Origin: CALZBJ01 sp945619025
GTDB lineage: Bacteria > Pseudomonadota > Gammaproteobacteria > Cardiobacteriales > Wohlfahrtiimonadaceae
Assembly (NCBI GenBank): GCA_945619025.1
Contig: CALZBJ010000002.1
Span: forward strand, 1 to 64,000
Direction of reading: 5' to 3'
DNA length: 64,000 nt
Every line of letters starts with the position of its first letter. Position 1 is the stretch's first letter. The translations under genes and the position numbers were made by a program. Positions 34,293 to 42,819 of this stretch are shown piece after piece. The notes beneath the pieces are model-generated. The model made no database searches. It was given only the letters and a program-made list of their open reading frames with translations, and was not told where the DNA came from.

Positions 34293-35478
34293 TTCAAACA
34301 CCACACTCAACCAATTTATGAAGACCCAAATCCCGGTACTGATCGGCGTTTGGGTTCTTTTTTTAATGGCGATCACCTTTTTAGGAAGCCGCTCGCTCCT
34401 GCAAAGCCCGATTCAGCCGCTCTACTTAGTAAGCCTACTGATTCTGCCCTCGCTTCTTTTTTTAGGATTTACCCTCTTTGGTGGCGTATCACTGCTCGCG
34501 AAACTCTTTACCAATATCGCAACGATTCTGTGGAACCGTCGCCAAAAAAAGGTGGCAGATGCCTCCCCCTCTCAAAACGAAATGCTCTATAAAGGCGGAG
34601 CGCTCATCGATCAGCATCGCCATTTTAGGTACTTTTTTAGTTTTATTGCTCATCTCTCCTGGAGCGTCATTTTTACCGCAACGCTCTTAAGTTTTGCGCT
34701 TCAATTTTCGCTCAAAGCCTATCCTTTTGTCTTAAGCAGCACCCTATTTCCCACTGATGCGCCACTCTATCATTCTCTTTTAATCGGCATCGATGCCCTG
34801 CCTGCGCTAATCGGTAAACCCTTTGGCGCTCTGCCCATCACCGAAATGCTCATTACCGAAAGCCTTAATCAAACCATGCCGGCAGAGCTCACCGCCTTTT
34901 GGGCCCGCTGGGTGCTGAAAATGATTGCGGTGTACGGAATGTTACCACGCGTTTTTTTTGCGATCTATCATTACATCCGCTTTAAAGGCGCCTTAAACAC
35001 AGCGCTGCATGAAGAGAGACGAATTCAGGCACAAACGCCGATCTCCCACATTAAAACGCTCGAAAAAGCGCAGGCAAAGCCGGTGGTGAGCCGGGATGAA
35101 AAGAAGACTCGGGAGCTGCGTAAAGGAAGCGGCTATGCCGCGATTGCCCTTGATATGGATGAGGCGTGGGCGATCGATGCCCGCATTCAATATCTCAATA
35201 CCCTTGAAACCTTTAAAGCCTTTGAAGAGCGCATTCAAAGTGCGCCCCTTGAAACGCTCGATCTCTTTATTGATGCGTCGCACACCCCCGATCGGGGCAT
35301 TTTACGGCGCATTACTCGCCTGTTAAATCATACCAAAACGGCCAATCTCTACTGCATTTGCCAAACTCCCGAAGAGAGCCGTTTTACAGAATGGCATCAA
35401 AAACTCACGCCCCTTTTAGGCGATCGCGAACTCCTCTATAATGATCTAGCAACATTTAATCCGAAGGAGAATTTATGA
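34279..35478 (+). CDS. DUF2868-type integral membrane protein
   Basis: A protein of unknown function (399 aa). It has hydrophobic segments near residues 18-36, 45-70, 117-140 and 205-230, then a soluble C-terminal half from about residue 240. It resembles the DUF2868 family, which occurs next to DUF3482 GTPases; this is recalled from family layout, not searched. The first 14 bp overlap nfeD, and no strong ribosome site precedes the ATG at 34279. An in-frame ATG at 34318 is the alternative. The end overlaps the GTPase gene in ATGA. Probably a membrane partner or anchor of that GTPase. Confidence 0.75.
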   Translation: MAQIDSNTTLNQFMKTQIPVLIGVWVLFLMAITFLGSRSLLQSPIQPLYLVSLLILPSLLFLGFTLFGGVSLLAKLFTNIATILWNRRQKKVADASPSQNEMLYKGGALIDQHRHFRYFFSFIAHLSWSVIFTATLLSFALQFSLKAYPFVLSSTLFPTDAPLYHSLLIGIDALPALIGKPFGALPITEMLITESLNQTMPAELTAFWARWVLKMIAVYGMLPRVFFAIYHYIRFKGALNTALHEERRIQAQTPISHIKTLEKAQAKPVVSRDEKKTRELRKGSGYAAIALDMDEAWAIDARIQYLNTLETFKAFEERIQSAPLETLDLFIDASHTPDRGILRRITRLLNHTKTANLYCICQTPEESRFTEWHQKLTPLLGDRELLYNDLATFNPKENL

Positions 35479-36866
35479 AATCGATGCGGTTAGCCATCGT
35501 CGGCCATACCAACACCGGCAAAACCTCACTCATTCGTAACCTTGCGCGAGAACGAAACTTTGGCGAGGTGCGCGATGAAGCGTCCACCACGATCGACGTG
35601 AGCTCGGTATCACTCAGCCACGAGGCGCTCTCCTTTGAATATATCGACACGCCCGGCATTGAAGATGCCATGGGCATTTTGGAGATTTTAGATGACTCCA
35701 AACCGCTCCAATCAAAACGCGATGAGCTCGCACGCTTGGAAGCGTTTATTGAAAACCCGCGCTATCAGCTCGATTTTGATCAAGAAATTAAGGTGCTTAA
35801 ACAGATTCTCAAATCGGACCTTATGGTCTATGTGATCGATACGCGCCTCCCGTTTTTGCCCAAATTTAATGATGAGTTAACGCTGATTTTACAAACCCAC
35901 AAACCAATGCTCCCGATCTTAAATTTCTTGCAACAAGGGGAGTATATCGATGAGTGGAAAGAGAATTTAAAAGCGCACGGCATCCATCATTATCTTGAGT
36001 ACGATACCATTGCGCCGCCGCAAAAACGCCGGATCTACGAGCAGATCGCCATTATGTTTCCCGAGCAATATCAGGCCATGCGCGCGATTATTGATGCTGA
36101 AGAGCGTGAGCAAATTCGCCTCTTTGAGCGGAGTATGGAGCTCCTTGCGGACTTCTTTATCAATCTATTGACCTATCAGGTCACTTTTAAAGAAAACAGT
36201 GCTGAGAAAAAGGTGATGGAACGGCTCGCTAGCGACGTGACCGAGCTTGAAGCTCGCACCATTAAAGCGCTACTTGTGCTCTATCGTTTTAACAAAGATG
36301 ATGTGGAATATCTTGCGCTCGATATTGAGCAGACCCGCTATGATCCGGACTTTTTAGCCGGAGATCAGCTCTGGGATTTCTCCGTGCATTTTGGAAAAGG
36401 GGCCACCGTCGGTGCGGGGATTTTTGCCGGTGTTGATGCGCTTGCGGGTTTTACCACCTTAGGCGCCGCAACCGCAACGGGCGCGATTTTAGGCGGGCTC
36501 ACCAACTCCTTTAAGTTTTATGGCAATCATCTTCTCAATAAATTACAGAGCAGAGAGATTTTCTGCATCAATAATGAAGCGATTATTGCGCTGATGATGC
36601 GGATGGTGGCACTGATCGGTCTTTTAAACGGACGATCACACGCGGAAGTGACGCCTATTATTTTAGATGATTCCAAATCGGTTACCGATGACAAGGAAGC
36701 GATCGGCTTTTTACGTAATTTTGTCGAGCATGCGCAAAAATTTAGAGCCTATCCCGATTATTGCACCTTAAAAGGGGATTCCCTCTCTGAATCGCGCAAA
36801 AAAACGGTGGAAAAACTCGGCAAAGAGCTCAACATGCATTATCAATATGGGCTGATGCAGCGCTAA
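35475..36866 (+). CDS. DUF3482-type GTPase
   Basis: A 463-residue TRAFAC-like GTPase. G1 is GHTNTGKTS at residue 10, G2 a threonine in EASTTIDV, and G3 DTPG near residue 59. The usual G4 NKxD is absent: the segment after VYVIDTR reads PILNFLQQ, so guanine selectivity must be achieved differently or the enzyme is relaxed. The C-terminal half is helical and contains a Gly/Ala-rich hydrophobic stretch (about residues 310-350) that could insert into or lie on a membrane. It is coupled to the DUF2868 gene by a 4-bp overlap, with GGAG before the ATG. Function unknown. Confidence 0.78.
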   Translation: MKSMRLAIVGHTNTGKTSLIRNLARERNFGEVRDEASTTIDVSSVSLSHEALSFEYIDTPGIEDAMGILEILDDSKPLQSKRDELARLEAFIENPRYQLDFDQEIKVLKQILKSDLMVYVIDTRLPFLPKFNDELTLILQTHKPMLPILNFLQQGEYIDEWKENLKAHGIHHYLEYDTIAPPQKRRIYEQIAIMFPEQYQAMRAIIDAEEREQIRLFERSMELLADFFINLLTYQVTFKENSAEKKVMERLASDVTELEARTIKALLVLYRFNKDDVEYLALDIEQTRYDPDFLAGDQLWDFSVHFGKGATVGAGIFAGVDALAGFTTLGAATATGAILGGLTNSFKFYGNHLLNKLQSREIFCINNEAIIALMMRMVALIGLLNGRSHAEVTPIILDDSKSVTDDKEAIGFLRNFVEHAQKFRAYPDYCTLKGDSLSESRKKTVEKLGKELNMHYQYGLMQR

Positions 36867-36878
36867 TTTTATGGCATT

Positions 36879-36913
36879 AAAAAACGGTAGCGAATCATTC
36901 ACTACCGTTTTTT
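36879..36913. terminator. Bidirectional terminator between the GTPase and SDR genes
   Basis: AAAACGGTAG (36881-36890) pairs with CTACCGTTTT (36902-36911) around an 11-nt loop, with A and T runs on either side. It ends the plus-strand qmcA cluster and the minus-strand SDR gene. Confidence 0.9.
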
Positions 36914-36960
36914 GTTTTTCATCAATCCACAATGGGGATCTCTATTCTCTACGCGGCCTT

Positions 36961-37701
36961 CTACGGCGCAGTATAACCACCATCAACCATTAAGCTACTG
37001 CCGTTGACAAACGAGGCATCATCGCTCGCAAGGAACAGAACCGCGCGCGCTACCTCCTCAGGTCTTCCTAAGCGCCCTTGAGGATGAAGTGAGATCAGCT
37101 CATTTTTAAACGCATCATCAAATACATCTAAAAGCGGCGTATCAATATAGGCCGGACAAACGGCATTAATGCGAATATTATCTTTAGCATAATCGATCGC
37201 AAGCGTCTGCGTTAAGAGCTTCACGCCCCCTTTTGCAGCGGAATAAGCCGTCAGCCCCGTGCGCCCAACATGGCTATGGATCGAGCCACAATTGATCACA
37301 GCGCCGCCGCCCTGTTTAAGCATCACCGGCAACACATATTTATTGGAGAGAAAAACGCCGGTTAAATTGATATCAATGGTGGTTTGCCACGCGTCAAGCG
37401 AGAGTTCAGTCAAGTGATTATCCCGCGCAATGCCCGCGTTTGCAAAGAGGATATCAATGCGCCCGTAGGTATTGAGCGTTTCATCAACCATGCGCTTTGT
37501 ATCGGCTTCGCTTGCCACATCAACTTTAATGAAATGCGCTGTACCACCGGCTTTTTCAATGGCACTCACCACCTCTTTGCCACGCTCTGAAAAATCCGCA
37601 ACCACCACTTTTGCACCCTCTTTAGCAAACTCAAGCGCCGTTGCTTCGCCAATGCCGCTCGCACCACCAGTAACAATCGCTACTTTATCGGTAAATCTCA
37701 T
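36961..37701 (-). CDS. Short-chain dehydrogenase/reductase (FabG-like)
   Basis: A classical SDR of 246 aa: VTGGASGIGEATAL at residue 11 for NAD(P), NAGIARD near residue 87, catalytic Ser in INCGSIHS, and YSAAKGG with Tyr and Lys. The end, NGSSLMVDGGYTAP, is typical of 3-oxoacyl-ACP-reductase-like and polyol dehydrogenases. The ATG at 37701 follows AAGGAG by 8 bases. An in-frame start at 37749 precedes that site and is rejected. A TATAAT hexamer (37726-37721, minus strand) is a likely -10. The substrate is unknown, and no pathway genes surround it. Confidence 0.85.
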   Translation of the reverse strand: MRFTDKVAIVTGGASGIGEATALEFAKEGAKVVVADFSERGKEVVSAIEKAGGTAHFIKVDVASEADTKRMVDETLNTYGRIDILFANAGIARDNHLTELSLDAWQTTIDINLTGVFLSNKYVLPVMLKQGGGAVINCGSIHSHVGRTGLTAYSAAKGGVKLLTQTLAIDYAKDNIRINAVCPAYIDTPLLDVFDDAFKNELISLHPQGRLGRPEEVARAVLFLASDDASFVNGSSLMVDGGYTAP

Positions 37702-37820
37702 ACAGGTCTCCTTCGTAATTATTATAGGGATACCTTCAGCATAGCGCATTTTTGTAACATCTTTCTAATCAATGTTCTGTTTTTATTTTCAATAAAAAGA
37801 TACGTGCATTAAATGGGTGT

Positions 37821-37865
37821 TTAATCGCGTTAATCGGGTTAATCGGGTTAATCGGGTTAATCGCC
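37821..37865. repeat. Tandem 9-bp repeat carrying in-frame stop codons
   Basis: Five copies of TTAATCGGG or one-to-two-base variants lie head to tail (37821-37865). The copy at 37857-37865 is the last three codons of the adjacent minus-strand gene (Gly-Asp-stop). The copies beyond it read Pro-Asp-stop or Arg-Asp-stop in the same frame, so four back-up stop codons follow the real one. It probably arose by slippage. Confidence 0.85.
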
Positions 37866-39791
37866 CGCATTGAGCGTAAATTCAAAGAGATTAAATCCTT
37901 CCGGATCAACGCCTACATGCGTTGCCGGATAGAGCGCTTCTTGTGCAATATAATCATGGACGCGCGGATGATTGCTCGTCTCCATTACAGCGCTAATTTT
38001 ACCGAGTTTTGCAAGATCAAAGTGCCAGTTTTTTGCAACGATCGTCTCAACCACCCCTTTTTCAGCGATCTCATGCTCAATAAATTGGCGGATCACATCG
38101 GGAATTTCAATCGTGGTAATGAGCACCGCATGTTCTTTTCCTGCCCCCGGGAATCGGTCAACCAGCGCGCGGTAACTATTGGTCGCGAGCATAAATTCCA
38201 TCTCGTCGGTAACCGGTTTGCCCTCATAGGTAAGCTGGGAGATTCGGTGCGCTTTTGCGTTAATAAATTTAAGATCCCCATCGTAACGCGGCGGCGAAGA
38301 GAGATCGACGTGATACTCAACGCCCTTCATAATATCCACATTATAGGAGCGATATTCCTCCCAATTGATGAGTGCTTGCCCTGCTTGATTAGGGGTTAAG
38401 GTGTGATAGATACTGACGCAACATTCGAGCCATTCGCGCAGGTTTTTACCCGATAATTTCAGCACCACCAATTGATTGGGATAGACATAGAGATCGGCAA
38501 TGTCTTTAAAACTGATGGGGCCTTGCGGAATCTCAGTAAAATAGGTGGGATCATCTTTGCGGCTTCCAACTTTAAAGAGTGGAACGGCAGAGATCATCGG
38601 CAGATCTTGATATTCAGGAGCGAGTCGCGCTTTGGCAGCGTAAATCTGCGCATCGGCCACGATCTGTACGCAACTATCGTCTTGCAAGAGCGTTAAATAG
38701 CTAAAATAGTGGCTCGTCGCTTCTCCAATCGGCACATTCATAATATCGCGGGCGGCCTCGTGAGCGCCGGATAAGACCTCAAGATAACGGGGATTGATCG
38801 GCTTGCCCGGATCGCGCGCCTCATCTAAATGCCAAAGTGCTGCTTTTTTCTCCGTAATGATCCAACGAGAGCCCGATTCAGTCGGTTGCTGCCGTGGTGT
38901 TAGCGTGAGATCAATCACGCCTAAATAGCGGCTCCAACTGCCCGCCATCACTGAGGCTGTGCCATTAATCAGCCCGCGCTCAAGATCAAATCCGTGGGCC
39001 CGATAGTGCGGCGTTTCAAAATCATGGGAGGGAAAACGGCGATGATTATGCCCGGCGATCACCACATCAATCCCCTCAAGCGTCGTCAGATGATAGGCGC
39101 AATTTTCTTTGCCCACCTCGTAAGGATCAGTATCGTAGCCCGTATGCGCAAGCACCATAATGATGTCCGCACCCTTTGCTTTTAGCTCCGGCAGATAGCG
39201 CTGCACGGCGGCGATAATATCGATCGTGGTAAGTGTTTCACCGGCATCATTTCCGGCATATTCATCAAAATGATTTTTATCCCATTTGGTAATTTGCGGT
39301 GGCAAAACGCCGATCACGCCGATCTTAATCAAATGATGATCACCCTTTCGATCGGTACAATACCGCTCTAAAATTGTATACGGGGTAATCCACGGCACGC
39401 CCTTATGATTGACTAAATTGGCGCAAAGATAGGGGAAATTGGCCTGCGGGAGAATCGTTTTTAAAAAAGGGAGGCCAAAATTAAACTCGTGGTTGCCGAG
39501 CGTTGCCGCATCGTAGCCGAGTTGATTCATCAGAAGATAGACAGGATGGCCCGTTTCTAAGGCGTAATCCCGCATATAATCGCCAAGGGGATTGCCCTGA
39601 ATGAGATCGCCATTATCAAATAAAAAGGTATTAGGCGCTTCAGAACGCGCCGTTTCGATCACATCCGCGAGAGCTACGAGACCAAAATTGGGCACAATCT
39701 CATCGCGGTAGTAATCAAAATTCATTAAATGAGCATGAAGATCCGTGGTGGCCAGTAATCGAATATCCAAAGGTGTCATCGCGTCCGTCAT
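37857..39791 (-). CDS. CpdB-type 2',3'-cyclic nucleotide phosphodiesterase/5'-nucleotidase, no signal peptide
   Basis: A metallophosphoesterase with the two-metal motifs TTDLHAH (near residue 17), NGDLIQG, LGNHEFNFGLPFL and VIAGHNHRRFP, followed by a C-terminal 5'-nucleotidase domain with NQLVVLKLSGKNLREWLE and ATNSYRA. It parallels E. coli CpdB almost end to end (644 vs 647 aa). CpdB is periplasmic, but this protein begins MTDAMTPLDIRLLATTD with no export signal, so it should stay in the cytoplasm. The ATG at 39791 follows AAAGGAG by 6 bases; starts further upstream add no signal. It lies 46 bp after prfA. Confidence 0.85.
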   Translation of the reverse strand: MTDAMTPLDIRLLATTDLHAHLMNFDYYRDEIVPNFGLVALADVIETARSEAPNTFLFDNGDLIQGNPLGDYMRDYALETGHPVYLLMNQLGYDAATLGNHEFNFGLPFLKTILPQANFPYLCANLVNHKGVPWITPYTILERYCTDRKGDHHLIKIGVIGVLPPQITKWDKNHFDEYAGNDAGETLTTIDIIAAVQRYLPELKAKGADIIMVLAHTGYDTDPYEVGKENCAYHLTTLEGIDVVIAGHNHRRFPSHDFETPHYRAHGFDLERGLINGTASVMAGSWSRYLGVIDLTLTPRQQPTESGSRWIITEKKAALWHLDEARDPGKPINPRYLEVLSGAHEAARDIMNVPIGEATSHYFSYLTLLQDDSCVQIVADAQIYAAKARLAPEYQDLPMISAVPLFKVGSRKDDPTYFTEIPQGPISFKDIADLYVYPNQLVVLKLSGKNLREWLECCVSIYHTLTPNQAGQALINWEEYRSYNVDIMKGVEYHVDLSSPPRYDGDLKFINAKAHRISQLTYEGKPVTDEMEFMLATNSYRALVDRFPGAGKEHAVLITTIEIPDVIRQFIEHEIAEKGVVETIVAKNWHFDLAKLGKISAVMETSNHPRVHDYIAQEALYPATHVGVDPEGFNLFEFTLNAGD

Positions 39792-39837
39792 CACAGCTCC
39801 TTTGCTAACGCTCATTTATATAAATCAATCCAACAGT

Positions 39838-40926
39838 TTAGTGATTATCCCCAAGTTCAGCAAGAAGGTCTGCCTGATGCTCATGAATGAGCGGCGCAAT
39901 CACCTGATCAAGATCACCATTAATAATCTCTTCAAGCTTATAAAGCGTTAAATTAATGCGGTGATCGGTAATGCGTCCTTGCGGATAGTTATAGGTACGA
40001 ATCCGCTCAGAACGGTCGCCTGACCCCACAAGACTACGGCGCGATTCACTCATCTCACGGGCTTCACGCTCGCGCTCGACTTCTAAAAGTCGTGAGGCAA
40101 GCAGACTCATCGCTTTCGCGCGGTTTTTATGCTGAGAACGCTCATCTTGACACTCAACCACAACGCCGGTGGGAAGATGCGTAATTCGAATCGCTGAATC
40201 CGTTTTGTTAACGTGCTGCCCCCCAGCGCCCGAGGCTCTAAAGGTATCAACTTTGAGATCGGCAGGATTGATATCGACCATCTCCGTTTCCGGAATTTCT
40301 GGCAAAATCGCCACCGTTGCCGCCGAGGTATGAACGCGCCCTTGCGATTCCGTTTCAGGCACCCGTTGAACCCTGTGAGCGCCCGATTCGAACTTAAGAC
40401 GCGAATACGCCCCATGCCCGCTAATCAGCGCAATCACCTCGCGGTAACCGCCATGCTCACCTTCATGTTCACTAATAATCTCAACGCCCCAGCCTTTATT
40501 TTCGGCATAACGCATATACATGCGCAGAAGATCGCCGGCAAAAATCGCCGCTTCGTCGCCACCGGTTCCGGCGCGCACTTCTAAGAAGATATTATTATTA
40601 TCGTGAGGATCCGTTGGAAGCAGTAAAATGCTCAAAGAGTGACTAAGCTCTTCGCGCTTCTCTTCCAAAATCGGAAGCTCCTCCTGGGCAAGTGCCTTCA
40701 TTTCAGGATCGGAACTTTCGAGAAGCTCAAACACATCACTTAATGCACTCTCATTCTCTTTCCACGCGTCAAATTCTTCAACAACGGGCGAGAGCTGAGC
40801 ATACTCCTGCGAGAGTGTACGGAAACGATCGTTATCGCCAATCACTTCAGGATCGGATAACAATATCGCAACCTCGTGATGGCGCTCAGTTAATTCATCT
40901 AATTTTGCAATTATACTATCTTTCAT
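39838..40926 (-). CDS. prfA: Peptide chain release factor 1
   Basis: RF1 ends translation at UAA and UAG. The catalytic GGQ is in RASGAGGQHVNKTDSAIR near residue 235, and the stop-recognition tripeptide is PET in RVPETESQGRVHTS. Length 362 aa (E. coli 360). I place the start at the ATG at 40926, MKDSIIAKLDEL. A TTG seven codons upstream is less likely. No clear ribosome site precedes this ATG. The usual partners prmC/hemK and hemA are absent; the CpdB-like gene follows instead. Divergent from ftsB. Confidence 0.95.
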   Translation of the reverse strand: MKDSIIAKLDELTERHHEVAILLSDPEVIGDNDRFRTLSQEYAQLSPVVEEFDAWKENESALSDVFELLESSDPEMKALAQEELPILEEKREELSHSLSILLLPTDPHDNNNIFLEVRAGTGGDEAAIFAGDLLRMYMRYAENKGWGVEIISEHEGEHGGYREVIALISGHGAYSRLKFESGAHRVQRVPETESQGRVHTSAATVAILPEIPETEMVDINPADLKVDTFRASGAGGQHVNKTDSAIRITHLPTGVVVECQDERSQHKNRAKAMSLLASRLLEVEREREAREMSESRRSLVGSGDRSERIRTYNYPQGRITDHRINLTLYKLEEIINGDLDQVIAPLIHEHQADLLAELGDNH

Positions 40927-41011
40927 ATGGTTTATAATGTTGTACAATAAATATATAAAGGTAACATTATCGCAAATTTAAGACGCTTCGTATATCGGGG
41001 AATGAGGAATT

Positions 41012-41299
41012 ATGAATTTAATGCAACTGCTCTCCGCGGTACTTCTCTTAGTACTCGGCTTGCTCATCAATAACTTATGGTTCAGTGAATCGACCGGGGT
41101 CAAGCGCCTCGCCGAGCTCGAAAAGGAGCTTGAAATACAAAAAAGTGAGCATGAACGTCTCGTTTCTAACAACGAACGCATTGAGCAAGTGGTGAACGGC
41201 ATCAAATATAGTGTCGAAGCACGAGAAGAGCTCGCGCGAAAACACTTAGGATTGATCCAAAAAGACGAAACCTTCTTCCATTTTACGCCAGCCGATTAA
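41012..41299 (+). CDS. ftsB: Cell division protein FtsB
   Basis: A single-pass septal protein that works with FtsL and FtsQ to activate septal peptidoglycan synthesis. Length 95 aa: membrane helix at residues 5-21, then a periplasmic coiled coil (LAELEKELEIQKSEHERLV) and the FtsB tail EELARKHLGLIQKDETFFHF. The start at 41012 follows GAGGAATT. In most gammaproteobacteria ispD follows directly; here a terminator does, so the gene stands alone. Confidence 0.92.
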   Translation: MNLMQLLSAVLLLVLGLLINNLWFSESTGVKRLAELEKELEIQKSEHERLVSNNERIEQVVNGIKYSVEAREELARKHLGLIQKDETFFHFTPAD

Positions 41300-41322
41300 T
41301 CTCCCTATAAACACCACTCAAT

Positions 41323-41360
41323 AAAAAAACGCTTAACTCTCTTCAGACATTAAGCGTTTT
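41323..41360. terminator. Bidirectional terminator between ftsB and the pilin operon
   Basis: AAAACGCTTAA (41326-41336) pairs with TTAAGCGTTTT (41350-41360) around a 13-nt loop, with seven A residues at the left edge giving a T run on the minus strand. It ends both convergent transcripts. Confidence 0.88.
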
Positions 41361-41389
41361 ATGATCGACCCTATTTTATAGGACCCAAT

Positions 41390-41905
41390 TTATCCCCAAA
41401 CGTATGCACTCTCAAGCACGTCTACCGTTCCTTGATAGAAGGTAATAATCACTGTGCGATAGAGAAATTGCTTTGGCCCGAGTTTGATATCTTTCCCGAC
41501 ATGCTCAGAATTTAGCTGCTCTACATAGTAATAGGTCGCGACTGATTCATTATCACTTTTAGACGAAAACTTGGTAAATTTTCCGCCCATTTCCTCGTAT
41601 TTCCCACTTTTGCGATACTCTTTAACAATTTTATTGATCTGCTCATCGGTAGGCATTTCAGGTTTTTTATTCACTGTAAGTGACCCCGCTCCGGCTTGAT
41701 ACTGCTGTTCAAGTTGCGCGAGCGTATCTAAGTTAAATGAGGACGCCATCGCTTTAGCGCGGGAAATCCCGATACTGCGAGTGCTATTGGTGACTTGGAT
41801 ATAAGTGGTTACACTGATAATTGACAACACCAATAGAAAAATCAAGGTCGTCACGAGGACAAAGCCCTCTTCTTTACGATTGATCGAATTCATACGATAT
41901 CTCAT
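41390..41905 (-). CDS. Type IV pilus minor pilin, PilX-like
   Basis: A 171-residue protein with a prepilin-like start: a short basic leader, Gly14, then FVLVTTLIFLLVLSIISVTTYI. Position 5 of the mature protein is Thr instead of the Glu of classical pilins, which is common in PilX. The rest is poorly conserved. Its ATG overlaps the pilW stop by one base (TAATG) with GGGGAG ahead. It is last in the operon; a pilY1 gene, the usual next gene, is missing. Confidence 0.78.
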   Translation of the reverse strand: MRYRMNSINRKEEGFVLVTTLIFLLVLSIISVTTYIQVTNSTRSIGISRAKAMASSFNLDTLAQLEQQYQAGAGSLTVNKKPEMPTDEQINKIVKEYRKSGKYEEMGGKFTKFSSKSDNESVATYYYVEQLNSEHVGKDIKLGPKQFLYRTVIITFYQGTVDVLESAYVWG

Positions 41906-42792
41906 TATTTATTCTCCCCATCGTTACGCCACCAAGCGTTTTCAATCTTCACCACACGCGATAATGTCACATCCTCTAAGCGGTCATCAGGATCAACTAA
42001 AGTTAAGGTATATTTAACGCTACGAATCCTATTTGCCGCATGGGTGGTATCGTCTTTTAACTCTTTTGCCTCCATATATTCGGTGACAAAATCCTCTTCC
42101 GCTTTGGCAGCAAGCCCAAATTCAACAACAAAATCACGGACATCCGTCACCAATAACTCGCGATTATTACGATTAAACTCATTGCCTCTTTCATGGTTAT
42201 AGACATAGAGATTACCGAGCTCATCTCCACTTGGGCGATCAAATTCCACCACATACGTGGTTAAAATATCCCGCGGATGACTCTTCGCTTGGTTGTTTTT
42301 ATCACTATGATCTTGGCTCGCTAAACAGTGCGTATAGAAATAGCTGTCGATCGGCTCATCGGCGCTCATATAGAGCGGCAATACATGTGGATACCCTTTC
42401 GCCGTAATGCCGATTGGCTCAAAACTTAAGGCGGAAAGCCCTTGAATGGTTAAGCGATCACGATTATCAGCACCACTTCTCACAAAATCGAGCGGTGTAC
42501 GATAGCCCTGTTTTTCAAAGGGCACACGATAGGCATTTCCATCTTCATAAAACATCTTAGTTGTGCCTAAACATCCTGAATAGCCCGCCATTTGCGTCTG
42601 ACGATTCAGCACTTCGAGCACTATTCGTGCTTTACGATTGAGCAATTGTTGCGAGCGAACGGTCTGTAGATTGAGCTTAACATTGGTGTAAAACAACCCT
42701 ATACTCAACAGTAAGATGAGCCCGAGCGCCATCACAACCATAAGCTCAACAAGGGTGACCCCTTTCTGTTTATGTAATACATTTATCTGCAT
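41905..42792 (-). CDS. pilW: Type IV pilus minor pilin, PilW-like
   Basis: A 295-residue prepilin: leader ending KQKG, then VTLVELMVVMALGLILLLSI, with Glu5 conserved for assembly. The large C-terminal domain contains pairs of cysteines (GCLGTT, THCLAS). PilW-type minor pilins prime pilus assembly at the tip. It lies 27 bp after pilV and shares a base with pilX. Confidence 0.82.
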   Translation of the reverse strand: MQINVLHKQKGVTLVELMVVMALGLILLLSIGLFYTNVKLNLQTVRSQQLLNRKARIVLEVLNRQTQMAGYSGCLGTTKMFYEDGNAYRVPFEKQGYRTPLDFVRSGADNRDRLTIQGLSALSFEPIGITAKGYPHVLPLYMSADEPIDSYFYTHCLASQDHSDKNNQAKSHPRDILTTYVVEFDRPSGDELGNLYVYNHERGNEFNRNNRELLVTDVRDFVVEFGLAAKAEEDFVTEYMEAKELKDDTTHAANRIRSVKYTLTLVDPDDRLEDVTLSRVVKIENAWWRNDGENK

Positions 42793-42819
42793 GATGATTC
42801 CTTTATGCTGCCTCTGGGA

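Noticed and set aside
37821..37865. CRISPR-like array
   Set aside because: The units are 9 bp, directly adjacent and without spacers, so this is a simple tandem repeat.
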